Assembly (NCBI GenBank): GCA_903884105.1
Contig: CAISDJ010000112.1
Location: 1-32,195, forward strand
Source: an uncultured Pseudomonadota bacterium
GTDB lineage: Bacteria; Pseudomonadota; Gammaproteobacteria; Steroidobacterales; Steroidobacteraceae
DNA: 32,195 bases
Direction: 5' to 3'
Below the pieces are notes generated by a model, which worked only from the letters and a program-made list of their open reading frames with translations, did no database searches and was not told the DNA's origin. This document shows positions 20,203 to 29,763 of the stretch, piece by piece (position 1 is the stretch's first letter; each line of letters opens with the position of its first letter). A program made the translations under genes and the position numbers.

Positions 20203-21561
20203 ATGCCTCGCCTTTTCATCCAGACGTTTGGCTGCCAAATGAACGAATACGATTCCGCCAAGATGGCGGACGTACTCAATGCAGCCAACGGCTACGAACT
20301 GACTGACGACCCCTCCACGGCCGACCTGCTGTTGCTGAATACCTGCTCTGTCAGGGAAAAGGCCCAGGAGAAGGTCTTCTCGCATCTCGGGCGCTGGCGT
20401 GAGCTCAAAGAGAAGCGACCGGAAGTCATCATCGGCGTGGGCGGCTGTGTGGCCAGCCAGGAAGGCGAGGGCATCACTGCCCGGGCGCCCTACGTCGACC
20501 TCGTGTTCGGACCGCAAACGTTGCACCGGTTGCCGGCAATGCTTGAGGCGCGTGCGGTCCTCGGGCGCTCCGTCGTGGACATCAGCTTTCCGGAGATCGA
20601 GAAGTTCGACCAGCTCCCAGCGCCTCGTGCCGACGGAGCGACCGCTTTCGTCTCGATCATGGAGGGATGCAGCAAGTACTGCACATTCTGTGTCGTTCCG
20701 TATACGCGCGGTCCGGAGGTCAGTCGCCCGTTCGAACAGGTGATGCGGGAGGTGCGCAGTCTTGCTGACCAGGGCGTCCTCGAAATCAACCTGCTCGGGC
20801 AGAACGTCAATGCGTATGCCGGGCCCATGGAGGACGGCACGGAGTGTGATCTCTCCACGCTCATCTACGCTGTTGCCGACCTGGAAGGGATCGCGCGCAT
20901 CCGGTTTACCACGTCTCACCCCGTCGAGTTCACCGACGCGCTCATCGAGGCGTATCGCGACATCCCCAAGCTCGCAAACTATTTACACCTGCCAGTGCAG
21001 AGCGGCTCCGACCGGATCCTCGCGCTGATGAAGCGGGGCTACACGGCGCTCGAGTACAAGCAAAAGATCCGTCGGCTGAAGGCGGTGCGACCTGGCATCA
21101 GCATCACCTCGGATTTCATCGTGGGGTTTCCCGGCGAGACGGAGAAGGACTTCGAGGCGACGATGGGCCTCATCGCGGACGTCGGCTTCGATCAGTCCTT
21201 CAGTTTCATCTACAGTCGCAGGCCCGGAACGCCTGCTGCATCGTTTGGCGACGAAGTGCCGGAGGATGAAAAGCACCGCAGACTCGAGCGCCTGCAGTCG
21301 CGCCTCAATGCTCAGTCACTGGCAATTAGCCAGGGAATGGTCGGCTCAGTACAGCGTGTGATGGTGGAGCGGCCCGCAAAGAAGAACCGCAATGAGCTCG
21401 CAGGTCGAACCGAGAACATGAGGTGGGTGAACTTCGAGGGGCCAGCCCGCCTGATCCACAGCTTTGCGGATGTCGTGATTACCGAGGCGCGCCCGAATTC
21501 GCTTCGCGGACGGCTGCTGTCGCCCGTTGACCAGACCCAGATCGCATGGGGGGTCGCTTGA
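20203..21561 (+). CDS. miaB: tRNA-2-methylthio-N6-isopentenyladenosine synthase MiaB
   Basis: This gene encodes 452 residues (E. coli 474). The N-terminal MTTase domain has Cys11 ([11 protein letters not shown]), Cys48 (NTCSVREKA) and Cys82 (GGCVASQEG), which hold one 4Fe-4S cluster. The radical-SAM motif is CSKYCTFC (Cys156, 160, 163). A C-terminal TRAM domain follows. MiaB adds the methylthio group to i6A37 of tRNAs reading U-starting codons. The ATG at 20203 matches the family start, with a weak Shine-Dalgarno. Its end overlaps phoH by 16 bases. Confidence 0.97.
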   Translation: MPRLFIQTFGCQMNEYDSAKMADVLNAANGYELTDDPSTADLLLLNTCSVREKAQEKVFSHLGRWRELKEKRPEVIIGVGGCVASQEGEGITARAPYVDLVFGPQTLHRLPAMLEARAVLGRSVVDISFPEIEKFDQLPAPRADGATAFVSIMEGCSKYCTFCVVPYTRGPEVSRPFEQVMREVRSLADQGVLEINLLGQNVNAYAGPMEDGTECDLSTLIYAVADLEGIARIRFTTSHPVEFTDALIEAYRDIPKLANYLHLPVQSGSDRILALMKRGYTALEYKQKIRRLKAVRPGISITSDFIVGFPGETEKDFEATMGLIADVGFDQSFSFIYSRRPGTPAASFGDEVPEDEKHRRLERLQSRLNAQSLAISQGMVGSVQRVMVERPAKKNRNELAGRTENMRWVNFEGPARLIHSFADVVITEARPNSLRGRLLSPVDQTQIAWGVA

Positions 21562-22562
21562 GCGGAGCTGCGGTTACGCACGAGATTGTGTTCGAGCCCG
21601 CCGACAATGGGCGCTTGTCGAACCTGGTCGGACCGATGGATGAGAACCTGAGACAGGTAGCCGGCCGACTGGGAGTGGAAATCCGCCGTCGCGGCAACCG
21701 AGTGCAGATCCTCGGCGAGCCGGGCGCGGTGACCTCCGCAGAGCGCGTCCTGAAAGAGCTGTTTGTGCTGTCGGACTCGGAGGCGCTGTCGCCAGACCGA
21801 GTGCACCTCTGCTTGCAGGAGTCTGGATTGAGCGACGCACAGCCGGTAGCTTCCAACGAGTCCGACGATGTGGTCATCCAGACGCAGCGAGGCGGAATTC
21901 GTGGCAGGGGCCCGAATCAACGCCAATACCTGGATTCCGTCCGTAGGAATGATCTGACTTTTGGTATCGGCCCCGCCGGTACCGGCAAGACCTACCTGGC
22001 CGTTGCATCGGCAGTGGCGGCGTTGCAGTCGGATCGCGTGCGGCGCATTGTTCTCGTTCGACCTGCCGTCGAGGCTGGGGAGCGGCTCGGCTTCCTCCCC
22101 GGCGACATGGCCCAGAAGGTGGATCCGTACCTTCGTCCCATGTACGACGCGCTTTACGACATGATGGGCTTCGATCGCGTAACCCGAGCCATCGAGCGCA
22201 ACGTGATTGAGGTTGCGCCGCTGGCATTCATGCGTGGCCGCTCTCTGAACGATTCATTCATCATTCTCGATGAGGCCCAGAACACGTCGATCGAACAGAT
22301 GAAGATGTTCCTCACGCGCATGGGGTATGGGTCGAAGGCCGTTGTCACGGGGGACATCACACAAACGGATCTGCCGCGACAGCAGGTGTCTGGCCTGAGG
22401 CATGTGATCGAGATCCTTCAGGGCGTCCGCGGGGTTGAATTCACTTTCTTCAACTCGAAGGACGTCGTCCGTCATCCGTTGGTGCAGCGGATTGTCGAGG
22501 CCTATGAGAAGACGGAGCGGGCGGGCAGACTGGCATCGGATGCCCCGGACCGGCAGTCGTGA
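21546..22562 (+). CDS. ybeZ: PhoH-like ATPase (YbeZ)
   Basis: This gene encodes 338 residues (E. coli YbeZ 346). An N-terminal KH-like region (about 10-75) is followed by the PhoH ATPase domain, with Walker A GPAGTGKT (142-149) and Walker B FIILDEAQ (238-245). YbeZ binds YbeY and has RNA-related NTPase activity linked to rRNA processing. The start overlaps the end of miaB by 16 bases. It precedes ybeY by 43 bases, the usual miaB-ybeZYX-lnt order. Confidence 0.96.
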   Translation: MGGRLSGAAVTHEIVFEPADNGRLSNLVGPMDENLRQVAGRLGVEIRRRGNRVQILGEPGAVTSAERVLKELFVLSDSEALSPDRVHLCLQESGLSDAQPVASNESDDVVIQTQRGGIRGRGPNQRQYLDSVRRNDLTFGIGPAGTGKTYLAVASAVAALQSDRVRRIVLVRPAVEAGERLGFLPGDMAQKVDPYLRPMYDALYDMMGFDRVTRAIERNVIEVAPLAFMRGRSLNDSFIILDEAQNTSIEQMKMFLTRMGYGSKAVVTGDITQTDLPRQQVSGLRHVIEILQGVRGVEFTFFNSKDVVRHPLVQRIVEAYEKTERAGRLASDAPDRQS

Positions 22563-22605
22563 ACGGCAGGGGGTGCTGTGTGGGCGTGAAATCCGAACTC
22601 GTCGC

Positions 22606-23163
22606 ATGAGTGCGGTTGTCGCGAGGCGCACCAAGGGTTCGCGCCGCGAGCAGTTACGGCGCGCAGCGGCAGCGCCGGCCGACATTGAGGTGCAGTACGC
22701 TACCGCGCGCGCAGGCGTTCCCCATCCCGCCTCCCTGCGTCGCTGGGCGCAGGTCGCGCTGGCAGACCCAAGGTTCAGTTTGGGCAACCGGCCCCATTCA
22801 GTGACGCTGCGAATCGTTGCTTCTGCTGAAGGTCGGAAGCTGAACCGGGAGTGGCGGGGCATGGACAAGCCAACCAATGTGCTGTCGTTTCCGTCGGGTG
22901 GACCGATGACGCTAAATAGTGAGCCTGTGTCGCTTGGCGATATCGTGATCTGTGCGCCCGTCATTCGCCGTGAAGCCGCTGAGCAGGGCAAAGTGGCGCG
23001 TGCCCACTGGGCGCACATGGTGGTGCATGGTGTACTGCACCTGCTAGGTTACGACCACGAGTCGGAGCGGGACGCCGTGGTCATGGAGAAGCTGGAGGCT
23101 AAGCTGCTTGCCAGCCAGGGCTTTCCGGACCCTTATCAATTGAAGGAATCGGCACGTCGATGA
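22606..23163 (+). CDS. ybeY: Endoribonuclease YbeY (16S rRNA maturation)
   Basis: This gene encodes 185 residues (E. coli 155) from the ATG at 22606. GTG at 22573 is an alternative start, and neither has an ideal Shine-Dalgarno. The zinc site HGVLHLLGYDH (141-151) gives the three metal-binding histidines, and NVLSFPSG is the conserved core strand. The first 25 residues are unusually basic (RRTKGSRREQLRR). YbeY is needed for 16S 3' end processing and ribosome quality control. Its stop overlaps the corC start (ATGA). Confidence 0.95.
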   Translation: MSAVVARRTKGSRREQLRRAAAAPADIEVQYATARAGVPHPASLRRWAQVALADPRFSLGNRPHSVTLRIVASAEGRKLNREWRGMDKPTNVLSFPSGGPMTLNSEPVSLGDIVICAPVIRREAAEQGKVARAHWAHMVVHGVLHLLGYDHESERDAVVMEKLEAKLLASQGFPDPYQLKESARR

Positions 23164-24017
23164 GCGATCACGAATCCGGACCTACCGGGCGCTGGCTGCG
23201 CAGGATTACGGACTCGTTCAGCGGCGAGCCCCGTGACCTCGATGAATTGGCCGAGGTATTGGCGGATGCGCACGAAAAGGGACTGATCGATGCCGACGCA
23301 CTGGAAATGCTCCGGGGCGTCCTCGAGGTGGCGGAGCTGCAGGTGCGCGACATCATGGTGCCCCGGTCACAGATGGTCGTGGTGAACCGCAGCGATTTCC
23401 CCGAAGATATTCTGCCCATCGTGATCGAGTCGGGGCATTCGCGCTTTCCCGTCATCGGCGATGATCGCGACCAGGTTGCCGGCATCCTGCTGGCGAAGGA
23501 CCTGTTGCGCTACTACATAGAAGACGGCCAGAAAGAGTTCGACATCAAGGAATGCCTGCGTCCTGCCGTGTTCATTCCGGAAAGCAAGCGACTGAATGTG
23601 CTGCTGAAGGAGTTCAGAGTCAGCCACAACCACATTGCGCTGGTCGTGGACGAGTACGGCGGGGTCGCGGGTCTCGTGACGATCGAGGATGTGCTCGAGC
23701 AGATTGTGGGCGACATCGGCGATGAGTACGACGTCGATGACGATCTGGATGTCCGCAAGGAAGGCGAACGGCAGTTCTCCGTCAGGGCCCAGATACCCAT
23801 CGACGATTTCAACCGCTATTTCGGTACCGACTTCAGCGATGAGGAATTCGATACCATCGGCGGGCTGCTGATGAACCACCTCGGGCGTTTGCCACGCCGG
23901 GGCGAGGCGTTTTCGTTTGGCGGTCTGGAGTTCAAGGTCTTGAGGGCAGACCGTCGTCGCCTCGAGACGCTCCGGGTCGTCTCCCCCCGCGACATCGAAC
24001 CGCCAGAAGCCGCTTGA
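23160..24017 (+). CDS. corC: CorC/HlyC-type CBS-domain protein (YbeX)
   Basis: This gene encodes 285 residues (E. coli 292), cytoplasmic, with no membrane segments. Two CBS domains occupy about residues 60-190: RDIMVPRSQMVVV begins the first, and HIALVVDEYGGVAGLVTIED lies in the second. The C-terminal CorC_HlyC domain has DFNRYFGTDF and GGLLMNHLGRLPRRGE. The family is linked to magnesium/cobalt homeostasis and, with ybeY, to rRNA metabolism. It is translationally coupled to ybeY (ATGA) and to lnt (TTGA). Confidence 0.95.
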   Translation: MSDHESGPTGRWLRRITDSFSGEPRDLDELAEVLADAHEKGLIDADALEMLRGVLEVAELQVRDIMVPRSQMVVVNRSDFPEDILPIVIESGHSRFPVIGDDRDQVAGILLAKDLLRYYIEDGQKEFDIKECLRPAVFIPESKRLNVLLKEFRVSHNHIALVVDEYGGVAGLVTIEDVLEQIVGDIGDEYDVDDDLDVRKEGERQFSVRAQIPIDDFNRYFGTDFSDEEFDTIGGLLMNHLGRLPRRGEAFSFGGLEFKVLRADRRRLETLRVVSPRDIEPPEAA

Positions 24018-25516
24018 TCGCCTGGCTGCAGCGCTGGTCCGTCTGGCTTGCGTTCCCGCTGGGGGCGGTGCTTGCGCTCGCGTTTGCGCCGTTCAATGTG
24101 TGGCCGCTGGCCATCCTGTGTCCCGCGGCACTGCTGTTGATGTGGGAGGGTGCCGCCCCACGTCGAGCCGCACAGCTCGGCTTCTGGTTTACGGCGGGAC
24201 TGTTCCTCGCAGGAACCTACTGGATCTATCACAGCGTCCACGTGATCGGCAACGCACCCATCTGGGTGGCCTTCTTTCTGATGGCGGCGATGATCTCCAT
24301 TCTCTCCGGCTACTCCGCGCTGTATGGCTATTTTCAGGCGCGATGGTTGCCGGAGTCGGGGCTGTTGCGATGGGTTGTGGTGTTGCCTGCCGGTTGGGTC
24401 ATCGTCGAGTGGTTTCGAGGCTGGTTCATGAGCGGCTTCCCGTGGCTCGCCCTCGGGTATACCCAACTGGACACTCCGCTTGCCCACATCGCGCCGGTGC
24501 TGGGTGTCTATGGAATCAGTCTGTTCGTCATGGTCTCTGCAGGTGCGGTGGCAGCGATTGTCCTGGCACGGGGACGAATGCGGGCTGTTGCGCTGATCTT
24601 GGCTGTCTTGCCCTGGCTGGCCGGCTTTGCACTTCATGGCCGGGTATGGACTCAATCGATAGGCGAGCCTGTCACGGTTGCCATCGTCCAGGGTGCGGTT
24701 CCTCAAGAGATGAAATGGAGTCTCGAGCAGCGCGACCGGACGCTCGATCTGTATCGCAGACTGACCGAGCCGCACTTCAAAGCACAGATTATTCTGTGGC
24801 CCGAAGCGGCGTTGCCAGACCTGGCCCATGCGCTGGTCGACTACTTGCAGTTGTTGTGGCGCGACGCGAATGGTGCGGGCTCAGTGGTTGTCATGGGGCT
24901 GCTGCATCAGGACCCGGAAACCGGACGGGTTTTCAACGGCGTGCTCGCACTGGGGGAGGACGTGCAGTGGTATGACAAGCGACGTCTCGTGCCGTTTGGC
25001 GAGTACTTTCCGGTGCCAGCGTTCGTGCGGCAGTGGCTTCGGCTCATGAATCTGCCAAACACCGACATTTCTGCCGGGCAGAAGACTCAGCCTGCGTTGC
25101 GTGTCGCGGGCCAACTGCTGGGCGTTACCATTTGCTATGAAGATGCCTACGGCTCGATGCAGCTTGAGGTCTTGCGTGAGGCGACTCTGCTTGTCAACGT
25201 GACCAACGACGCGTGGTTCGGCGACTCGACGGCTCCTCACCAACATCTTGGGATCAGCCGCATGCGTGCATTAGAGGCGGGGAGACCCCTGATGCGTGGC
25301 GCGAACGATGGCGTTACGGCACTGATCACCTACGACGGCAAGGTCGTGAGCATGCTGCCTCAGTTTGAGCCGGGGGTCTTGACGGGGATCGTCCAGCCGA
25401 GGACCGGCTTGACGCCTTATGCGAGGATTGGCAACTGGGCAGTCCTGACGACGTGCCTTGTCTTGATTGTCGTCGGCGCTGGAGCGATCCGCTATCGGCG
25501 CCATCGTCGCCTCTAG
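24014..25516 (+). CDS. lnt: Apolipoprotein N-acyltransferase Lnt
   Basis: This gene encodes 500 residues (E. coli 512). Residues 1-215 hold about seven hydrophobic segments, followed by a periplasmic nitrilase-type domain with the catalytic triad Glu264 (ILWPEAALPD), Lys322 (WYDKRRLVPFGEYFP) and Cys374 (TICYEDAYG). It ends with a last membrane helix. It N-acylates the lipidated cysteine of lipoproteins in the inner membrane. The TTG start overlaps the corC stop by four bases, so translation is coupled. The small lipoprotein at 15610 would be one substrate. Confidence 0.97.
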   Translation: MIAWLQRWSVWLAFPLGAVLALAFAPFNVWPLAILCPAALLLMWEGAAPRRAAQLGFWFTAGLFLAGTYWIYHSVHVIGNAPIWVAFFLMAAMISILSGYSALYGYFQARWLPESGLLRWVVVLPAGWVIVEWFRGWFMSGFPWLALGYTQLDTPLAHIAPVLGVYGISLFVMVSAGAVAAIVLARGRMRAVALILAVLPWLAGFALHGRVWTQSIGEPVTVAIVQGAVPQEMKWSLEQRDRTLDLYRRLTEPHFKAQIILWPEAALPDLAHALVDYLQLLWRDANGAGSVVVMGLLHQDPETGRVFNGVLALGEDVQWYDKRRLVPFGEYFPVPAFVRQWLRLMNLPNTDISAGQKTQPALRVAGQLLGVTICYEDAYGSMQLEVLREATLLVNVTNDAWFGDSTAPHQHLGISRMRALEAGRPLMRGANDGVTALITYDGKVVSMLPQFEPGVLTGIVQPRTGLTPYARIGNWAVLTTCLVLIVVGAGAIRYRRHRRL

Positions 25517-25586
25517 ACGACACGCAAGAAATCCGGCTTCCCTGTGGCACGATCGGGCCAATCTCCTGCTTTCCAGGTACCCACCA

Positions 25587-26432
25587 TTGAAACGCCACCT
25601 CTCGCTCTGCATTTGTCTTTTTCTGGGCAGCCTTGCGTCCTACAGTGCAGCAGGGGCGCAGGACTCACCAGTTCGCGCCTATTTCGCCGAGGAGGCGCCG
25701 CTGCGCGTTGTTGAAGACCGTCTGCGCCTTGAGATTGGCGCGTTTGGGGCGGGAATCGATACGATCCTGCGAGTCGATCAATCTCCCATCCTGCGCGGCT
25801 CCGAGATCAGTGGCGAAAATGATCTCGCCTTGGCCAATGCGAAGGTGCTGCCGCAACTTGAGCTGACGTTGCTCCCTGGAAGCAGGAACCTGATCCGGCT
25901 GAGTTCGATGTCACTGAGGCGCTCGGCGCAGACGCAGCTTTCGCGCAGGATCCTCTTCGACGATCAGGTCTATCTTGCGAACGAGCGGGTCTCGAGCACC
26001 CTGGACTTCGCCCTGTTCGGCCTGGCCTACGGCTATCAGTTCCTCAAGAGCGAGCGGTTTGATGTAGCGGCAACGATAGGCGTGCAGATCGCTGAAATTG
26101 AAGCGAATGCAATCGTGACAAATCGGGTCTTGCGCGACGCCGAGAGTGGTGTTGCGCCTTTGCCGGTGCTTGGCATCGAGGGAAGGGCATTCCTGGGTCC
26201 GCGCTGGTCAGTTGAGGGTCGCGTCCAATACCTCAGTGTCGATATCAAGGAAGTGGCGGGTTCTTTCGTGGATGCCAGATTGTCGGCGCTATGGAGAATG
26301 GGGCCGCATCTCGCGGCCGGGCTGGGCTACCGTTACTTCAACCTGAGCGTGGACTCCCGGAGCGCTCGAACCCCGGGTCGGATGGATTTCTCGATTGCCG
26401 GGCCGGTCGTATTCATGCAGGCCAGTTTGTAG
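25587..26432 (+). CDS. Exported probable outer-membrane beta-barrel protein
   Basis: A 281-residue product if read from a TTG at 25587, preceded by AGGT at a suitable distance; the frame is open upstream to 25467 but that part overlaps lnt. Residues 1-24 form a signal peptide (KRHLSLCICLFLGSLASYSA, then AGA-QD). The mature part has alternating-residue beta strands such as FGLAYGYQFL, WSVEGRVQYLSV and AAGLGYRYFNLSV, resembling porin-type barrels. It ends in Leu instead of the more usual aromatic residue. Function unknown. It follows lnt by 70 bases and ends before a palindrome. Confidence 0.7.
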   Translation: MKRHLSLCICLFLGSLASYSAAGAQDSPVRAYFAEEAPLRVVEDRLRLEIGAFGAGIDTILRVDQSPILRGSEISGENDLALANAKVLPQLELTLLPGSRNLIRLSSMSLRRSAQTQLSRRILFDDQVYLANERVSSTLDFALFGLAYGYQFLKSERFDVAATIGVQIAEIEANAIVTNRVLRDAESGVAPLPVLGIEGRAFLGPRWSVEGRVQYLSVDIKEVAGSFVDARLSALWRMGPHLAAGLGYRYFNLSVDSRSARTPGRMDFSIAGPVVFMQASL

Positions 26433-26452
26433 CGTCAAGTCACGGGCCGCGT

Positions 26453-26468
26453 CCCGCATCGATGCGGG
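26453..26468 (+). other. 16-bp perfect palindrome after the barrel gene
   Basis: CCCGCATCGATGCGGG is a perfect palindrome 20 bases past the stop codon. It could form a short stem as an mRNA end or be a protein-binding dyad. No T tract follows. Confidence 0.45.
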
Positions 26469-26521
26469 CCTCTATCGCATCATCATGGACCTGACCACGA
26501 CTCTTGACTTTGCGCCGTTCC

Positions 26522-26549
26522 TTGCTACATCGCAGCATTCGTGTATAGT
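26522..26549 (+). promoter_or_regulatory. Candidate sigma-70 promoter for rhlE
   Basis: TTGCTA (26522-26527, 4 of 6) and TATAGT (26544-26549, 5 of 6) are 16 bases apart. Initiation near 26556 gives a leader of about 167 bases containing GCTTTC/GAAAGC and CCCGC/GCGGG hairpins. Confidence 0.6.
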
Positions 26550-26722
26550 CCGTCGCGTCTACACGGCTTTCGTCCGGAAAGCTCGTTCGCCTCTCGCGGC
26601 ATTGCTATCCAGCTATTACAGCCCGGATCCTGCTTCGAACCTTAAGTTCCCGCCTCACCGGACAAGGGTTAACCCGCATCGAGCGGGCACTGCCCTGCAG
26701 GCTGGTCGAGGATTGTTCCCAC

Positions 26723-27976
26723 ATGTCATTTGAATCTCTCGGGCTATTGCCCGAATTGCTCCGTGCCGTCCAAGAAAGCGGCTACGAAACCCCTACGCCC
26801 GTGCAGGCGCAGGCCATTCCTGAAATCCTGGCTGGCCGCGACATTCTCGCGGGAGCCCAAACCGGTACCGGCAAGACAGCCGGATTTACGTTGCCGCTGC
26901 TGCATCGGCTGCAGGCGAATGCGAGTTCCATGCAGGGGCGTGCTCCCCGTGCGCTGATCCTGGTGCCGACGCGCGAACTGGCTGTGCAGGTCGGTGAAAG
27001 CGTTCGTACCTACGGCAAGTATCTGCGCCTGTTCTCGCAGGCCATTTTTGGTGGCGTCAGCATCAATCCGCAAATCGATGCCCTGCGACGCGGCACCGAC
27101 ATTCTGATCGCAACGCCGGGTCGATTGCTGGACCACGTCCAGCAGCGCACTGCCGACCTGCGTCACATCGAGATCCTTGTTCTCGACGAGGCGGATCGCA
27201 TGCTCGACATGGGTTTCATCAACGATATCCGCAGGATCATCAAACTGCTGCCCGCGAAGAGGCAGAACCTGATGTTCTCGGCAACGTACTCGGAAGACAT
27301 CCGCGGGTTGGCCGAGCGCCTCCTGACGAATCCGGTCTCCATCGAGGTGGCGCGCCGCAATGCGCCGGTCGATGCGGTTGCGCAGTCCGCGTATTTCATC
27401 GCCAAGGAGCAGAAGCGCGCACTGTTGTCGCATCTCATTCGTTCGGGCGAGTGGCCGCAGGTCTTGATCTTCAACCGCACCAAGCATGGTGCCAACAGGC
27501 TGCAGAAGCAGCTCGAGGAAGACGGCATTACAGCGGGTGCCATTCACGGCAACAAGAGTCAGGCTGCGCGCACCAAGGCGCTCACTGACTTCAAGGAAGG
27601 CAGAATCGTGGCGCTGGTCGCAACGGAAGTGGCCGCGCGCGGCCTCGATATCGACCAGCTCCCGTATGTGGTCAACTATGAACTGCCCAATGTGCCGGAA
27701 GACTACGTCCACCGAATTGGCAGGACCGGGCGGGCTGGAGCCACGGGTATTGCCGTGTCTCTGGTGTCGCCCGATGAAAGCGGCCTGCTGCGTGACATTG
27801 AGCGTGTGCTGCGGCGGGCGATCGAACGGGTGACGGTCCCGGCTATTTCGACGCCGTCGCCTTCGGCAAGGATTGTGCGCGCGTCTCCTCCGGTACAGCA
27901 GCAGCGGCCGGCGCAGAATGCGCGTCGCTGGGGCAGCCCGGGAGCGGGCCAATCGGGGCAGCGTCGCCGCGCCTGA
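26723..27976 (+). CDS. rhlE: DEAD-box ATP-dependent RNA helicase, RhlE type
   Basis: This gene encodes 417 residues. Motifs run in order: the Q motif ([14 protein letters not shown]), motif I AQTGTGKT (45-52), Ia VPTRELA, GG, TPGR, motif II DEAD (155-158), motif III SAT (186-188), [19 protein letters not shown] and motif [12 protein letters not shown]. After about residue 370 the tail is disordered and rich in Arg, Gln and Pro, as in RhlE proteins. Such helicases act in ribosome assembly, RNA decay and cold growth. It is monocistronic, convergent with corA and followed by a terminator hairpin. Confidence 0.93.
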   Translation: MSFESLGLLPELLRAVQESGYETPTPVQAQAIPEILAGRDILAGAQTGTGKTAGFTLPLLHRLQANASSMQGRAPRALILVPTRELAVQVGESVRTYGKYLRLFSQAIFGGVSINPQIDALRRGTDILIATPGRLLDHVQQRTADLRHIEILVLDEADRMLDMGFINDIRRIIKLLPAKRQNLMFSATYSEDIRGLAERLLTNPVSIEVARRNAPVDAVAQSAYFIAKEQKRALLSHLIRSGEWPQVLIFNRTKHGANRLQKQLEEDGITAGAIHGNKSQAARTKALTDFKEGRIVALVATEVAARGLDIDQLPYVVNYELPNVPEDYVHRIGRTGRAGATGIAVSLVSPDESGLLRDIERVLRRAIERVTVPAISTPSPSARIVRASPPVQQQRPAQNARRWGSPGAGQSGQRRRA

Positions 27977-28004
27977 CGCCAGCGGTCGGTTTGCGAACTG
28001 CTAG

Positions 28005-28038
28005 TGGCCGGCGGGAAGTCATTCCCGTCGGCCAATTT
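28005..28038 (+). terminator. Terminator between rhlE and corA
   Basis: TGGCCGGCGGGAA (28005-28017), loop GTCA, and TTCCCGTCGGCCA (28022-28034) pair over 13 positions with one G-T wobble, followed by ATTTCATT. The stem also exists on the other strand, so it may serve both converging genes, though the T-rich side favours rhlE. Confidence 0.75.
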
Positions 28039-28047
28039 CATTGGTCC

Positions 28048-29013
28048 CTAGATCCAGCGCGCCTTGCGCAGCCGATAGAAGATCGCGCCGTCGATCGCCG
28101 TCATGATGCCGATGACCAGTCCGTACCCATACTTCCAGTCGAGCTCGGGCATGTGGGTGAAATTCATTCCATAGATGCCTGCAATCAAGGTCGGTACCGC
28201 GATGAGCGCGCCGTACGCCGCCAGGCGTTTCATGGTGTCGTTTTCCTGCAGCTGGATCATCGACAAGTTGACTGATATGGCCGTGCCGATGGTTTCGCGG
28301 ATGTTTTCCGCTTCCTGGTTCAACCGCAGCAGATGGTCATAGATGTCGCGGAAGTATTCCCGGATGCCGTTGCACACGCTGGGAACCCGTCCTCCCGTCA
28401 GGTTTCCGGTGCTTTCCAGCAGTGGGGCAACCGCGTGTTTCACGATCATCAGACGCTGCTTCAATGCGTACAGCGATTCGATGTTCCCGCGAGGCGAGGT
28501 GTTCTCGAAGATGCGTTCTTCGATGCCCTCGAGCTCGTCCTCGAGTGCCTCGAGAACGGGGAAGTAACGGTCCACGACCGCATCCATCAATGCATACAGT
28601 ACGTAGCCCGATCCGTTGCGCAGTAATTCCGGTTCACGTTCGCATCGGGCGCGAACATCCTGGAAGCCTTTTTCCGCCCGGTTCCGCACGGACAGGACAT
28701 AGTTGGGGCCGACAAAGATGTCGACCTCGCCGACCCGAAGGTCCGCACCGTCCGGTTCGATCATGTGCAGAACCACGAACAGGGAGTCTCCGTACTCCTC
28801 GATCTTGGGGCGCTGATGACCATGCCGGGCATCTTCGACAGCGAGCGGGTGGAGGCCAAACTCTTCCTGCATCTGGTCCAGTGTCGGGGCGTCAGGTTCC
28901 TGCAGGGCAACCCAGACAAAGCAGTCCGGCCGACCTATGTACTCGTGGATCTCGTTGGAGTGAATTTCCGCAATGCGGACGCCGTTCTGATAGACGACGC
29001 AGTTGATGAGCAT
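28048..29013 (-). CDS. corA: CorA-type magnesium/cobalt channel
   Basis: This gene encodes 321 residues (E. coli 316). A large cytoplasmic alpha/beta funnel is followed by two C-terminal membrane helices. The gate signature YGMNF is at 281-285, at the end of TM1, and the MPEL loop follows it, as in classical CorA. The pentamer passes Mg2+ (also Co2+ and Ni2+). The start at 29013 has GGGGG about eight bases upstream, inside a short hairpin. It is encoded opposite rhlE and is a neighbour of the flagellar genes only by position. Confidence 0.94.
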   Translation of the reverse strand: MLINCVVYQNGVRIAEIHSNEIHEYIGRPDCFVWVALQEPDAPTLDQMQEEFGLHPLAVEDARHGHQRPKIEEYGDSLFVVLHMIEPDGADLRVGEVDIFVGPNYVLSVRNRAEKGFQDVRARCEREPELLRNGSGYVLYALMDAVVDRYFPVLEALEDELEGIEERIFENTSPRGNIESLYALKQRLMIVKHAVAPLLESTGNLTGGRVPSVCNGIREYFRDIYDHLLRLNQEAENIRETIGTAISVNLSMIQLQENDTMKRLAAYGALIAVPTLIAGIYGMNFTHMPELDWKYGYGLVIGIMTAIDGAIFYRLRKARWI

Positions 29014-29028
29014 GATCGCCCCCGATCA
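29013..29028 (-). promoter_or_regulatory. Hairpin presenting the corA Shine-Dalgarno
   Basis: On the minus strand TGATCG and CGATCA flank GGGG, giving a 6-bp stem whose second arm touches the start codon and whose loop is the purine core of the ribosome-binding site. It could tune initiation. It could also be a chance match. Confidence 0.4.
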
Positions 29029-29226
29029 AACGTGATGGCTCTGGCGGCAATCGTCCAGGCCTGACTGGCGGGGTGGGAGGATAGCAGGAACGCGAACGCG
29101 ATTGAGGGGCCTGATTGGACGCGTCGGTGGCAGGGGGACGCAGAATGGATGCTGGCCCGGGCCTTGTCCCTCCGCAGGTCTGCCGCGAGCCGGGCCGGTA
29201 TCCGACGGTCTTGAGCGGCGCTTGAC

Positions 29227-29736
29227 TCAGGCTTGAGCGAGAGTGTGCCCGGATGTCTGGCGGGTCACTCCGCCCTGTGCGCTGTAGACGGTCGTGTTGC
29301 GGTTGCTGCCGGTCAGGACTCCGAGCAGGCCCTCTACGCGCCGCAGTCGGGCAGTCACCAAGGCACCATTACGCAGATTCAGCAGTTGGCAGTTCCCGGC
29401 CTTCTCCAGGCACGAGGACCACTTCGTTGCCAGTCCATTGGCAGGGTCGCACCAGCGGAGCAGGAGACGCAACCCTTCCGCGTCAGCATTGAAGCCGAGC
29501 ATTCTGCACAGCGAGCGCCTTTCGTCATCGATGCGGAGCAGTCCCGAGATGCATTCCTGGCGAGCATTGCCCGCCGCCTCAATGGCTTCCACGTCGCCCC
29601 GTTCAAGCAGTTCGTATTCCCTGGTCAGGAGGATTTCCAGCTGAACGAGATTGCGCCACTCTTCGCCGAGCAATTGTTCGACGTGCTGTCTCGTCAGAAT
29701 CGGATCCAGCTGCTTGGCGCCTTCCTTGCTGTTCAT
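29227..29736 (-). CDS. flgN: Flagellar export chaperone FlgN
   Basis: This gene encodes 169 residues, mostly long amphipathic helices. The N-terminal half LTREYELLERGDVEAIEAAG and the turn RSLCRMLGF match FlgN, and the C-terminal part carries NTTVYSAQGGVTR, a typical FlgN end region. FlgN keeps hook-filament junction proteins FlgK and FlgL ready for export. It lies 27 bases after flgM, so it should share flgM's sigma-28 promoter. The 213 bases between it and corA show no gene. Confidence 0.87.
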   Translation of the reverse strand: MNSKEGAKQLDPILTRQHVEQLLGEEWRNLVQLEILLTREYELLERGDVEAIEAAGNARQECISGLLRIDDERRSLCRMLGFNADAEGLRLLLRWCDPANGLATKWSSCLEKAGNCQLLNLRNGALVTARLRRVEGLLGVLTGSNRNTTVYSAQGGVTRQTSGHTLAQA

Positions 29737-29763
29737 GGGTTCTATGCGGGGGCGAAAGCCAGA

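Noticed and set aside
29014-29226. GC-rich palindromes between corA and flgN as a terminator of flgN
   Set aside because: A GGCCCGG/CCGGGCC pairing exists but the arms are far apart and no T tract follows on the minus strand.
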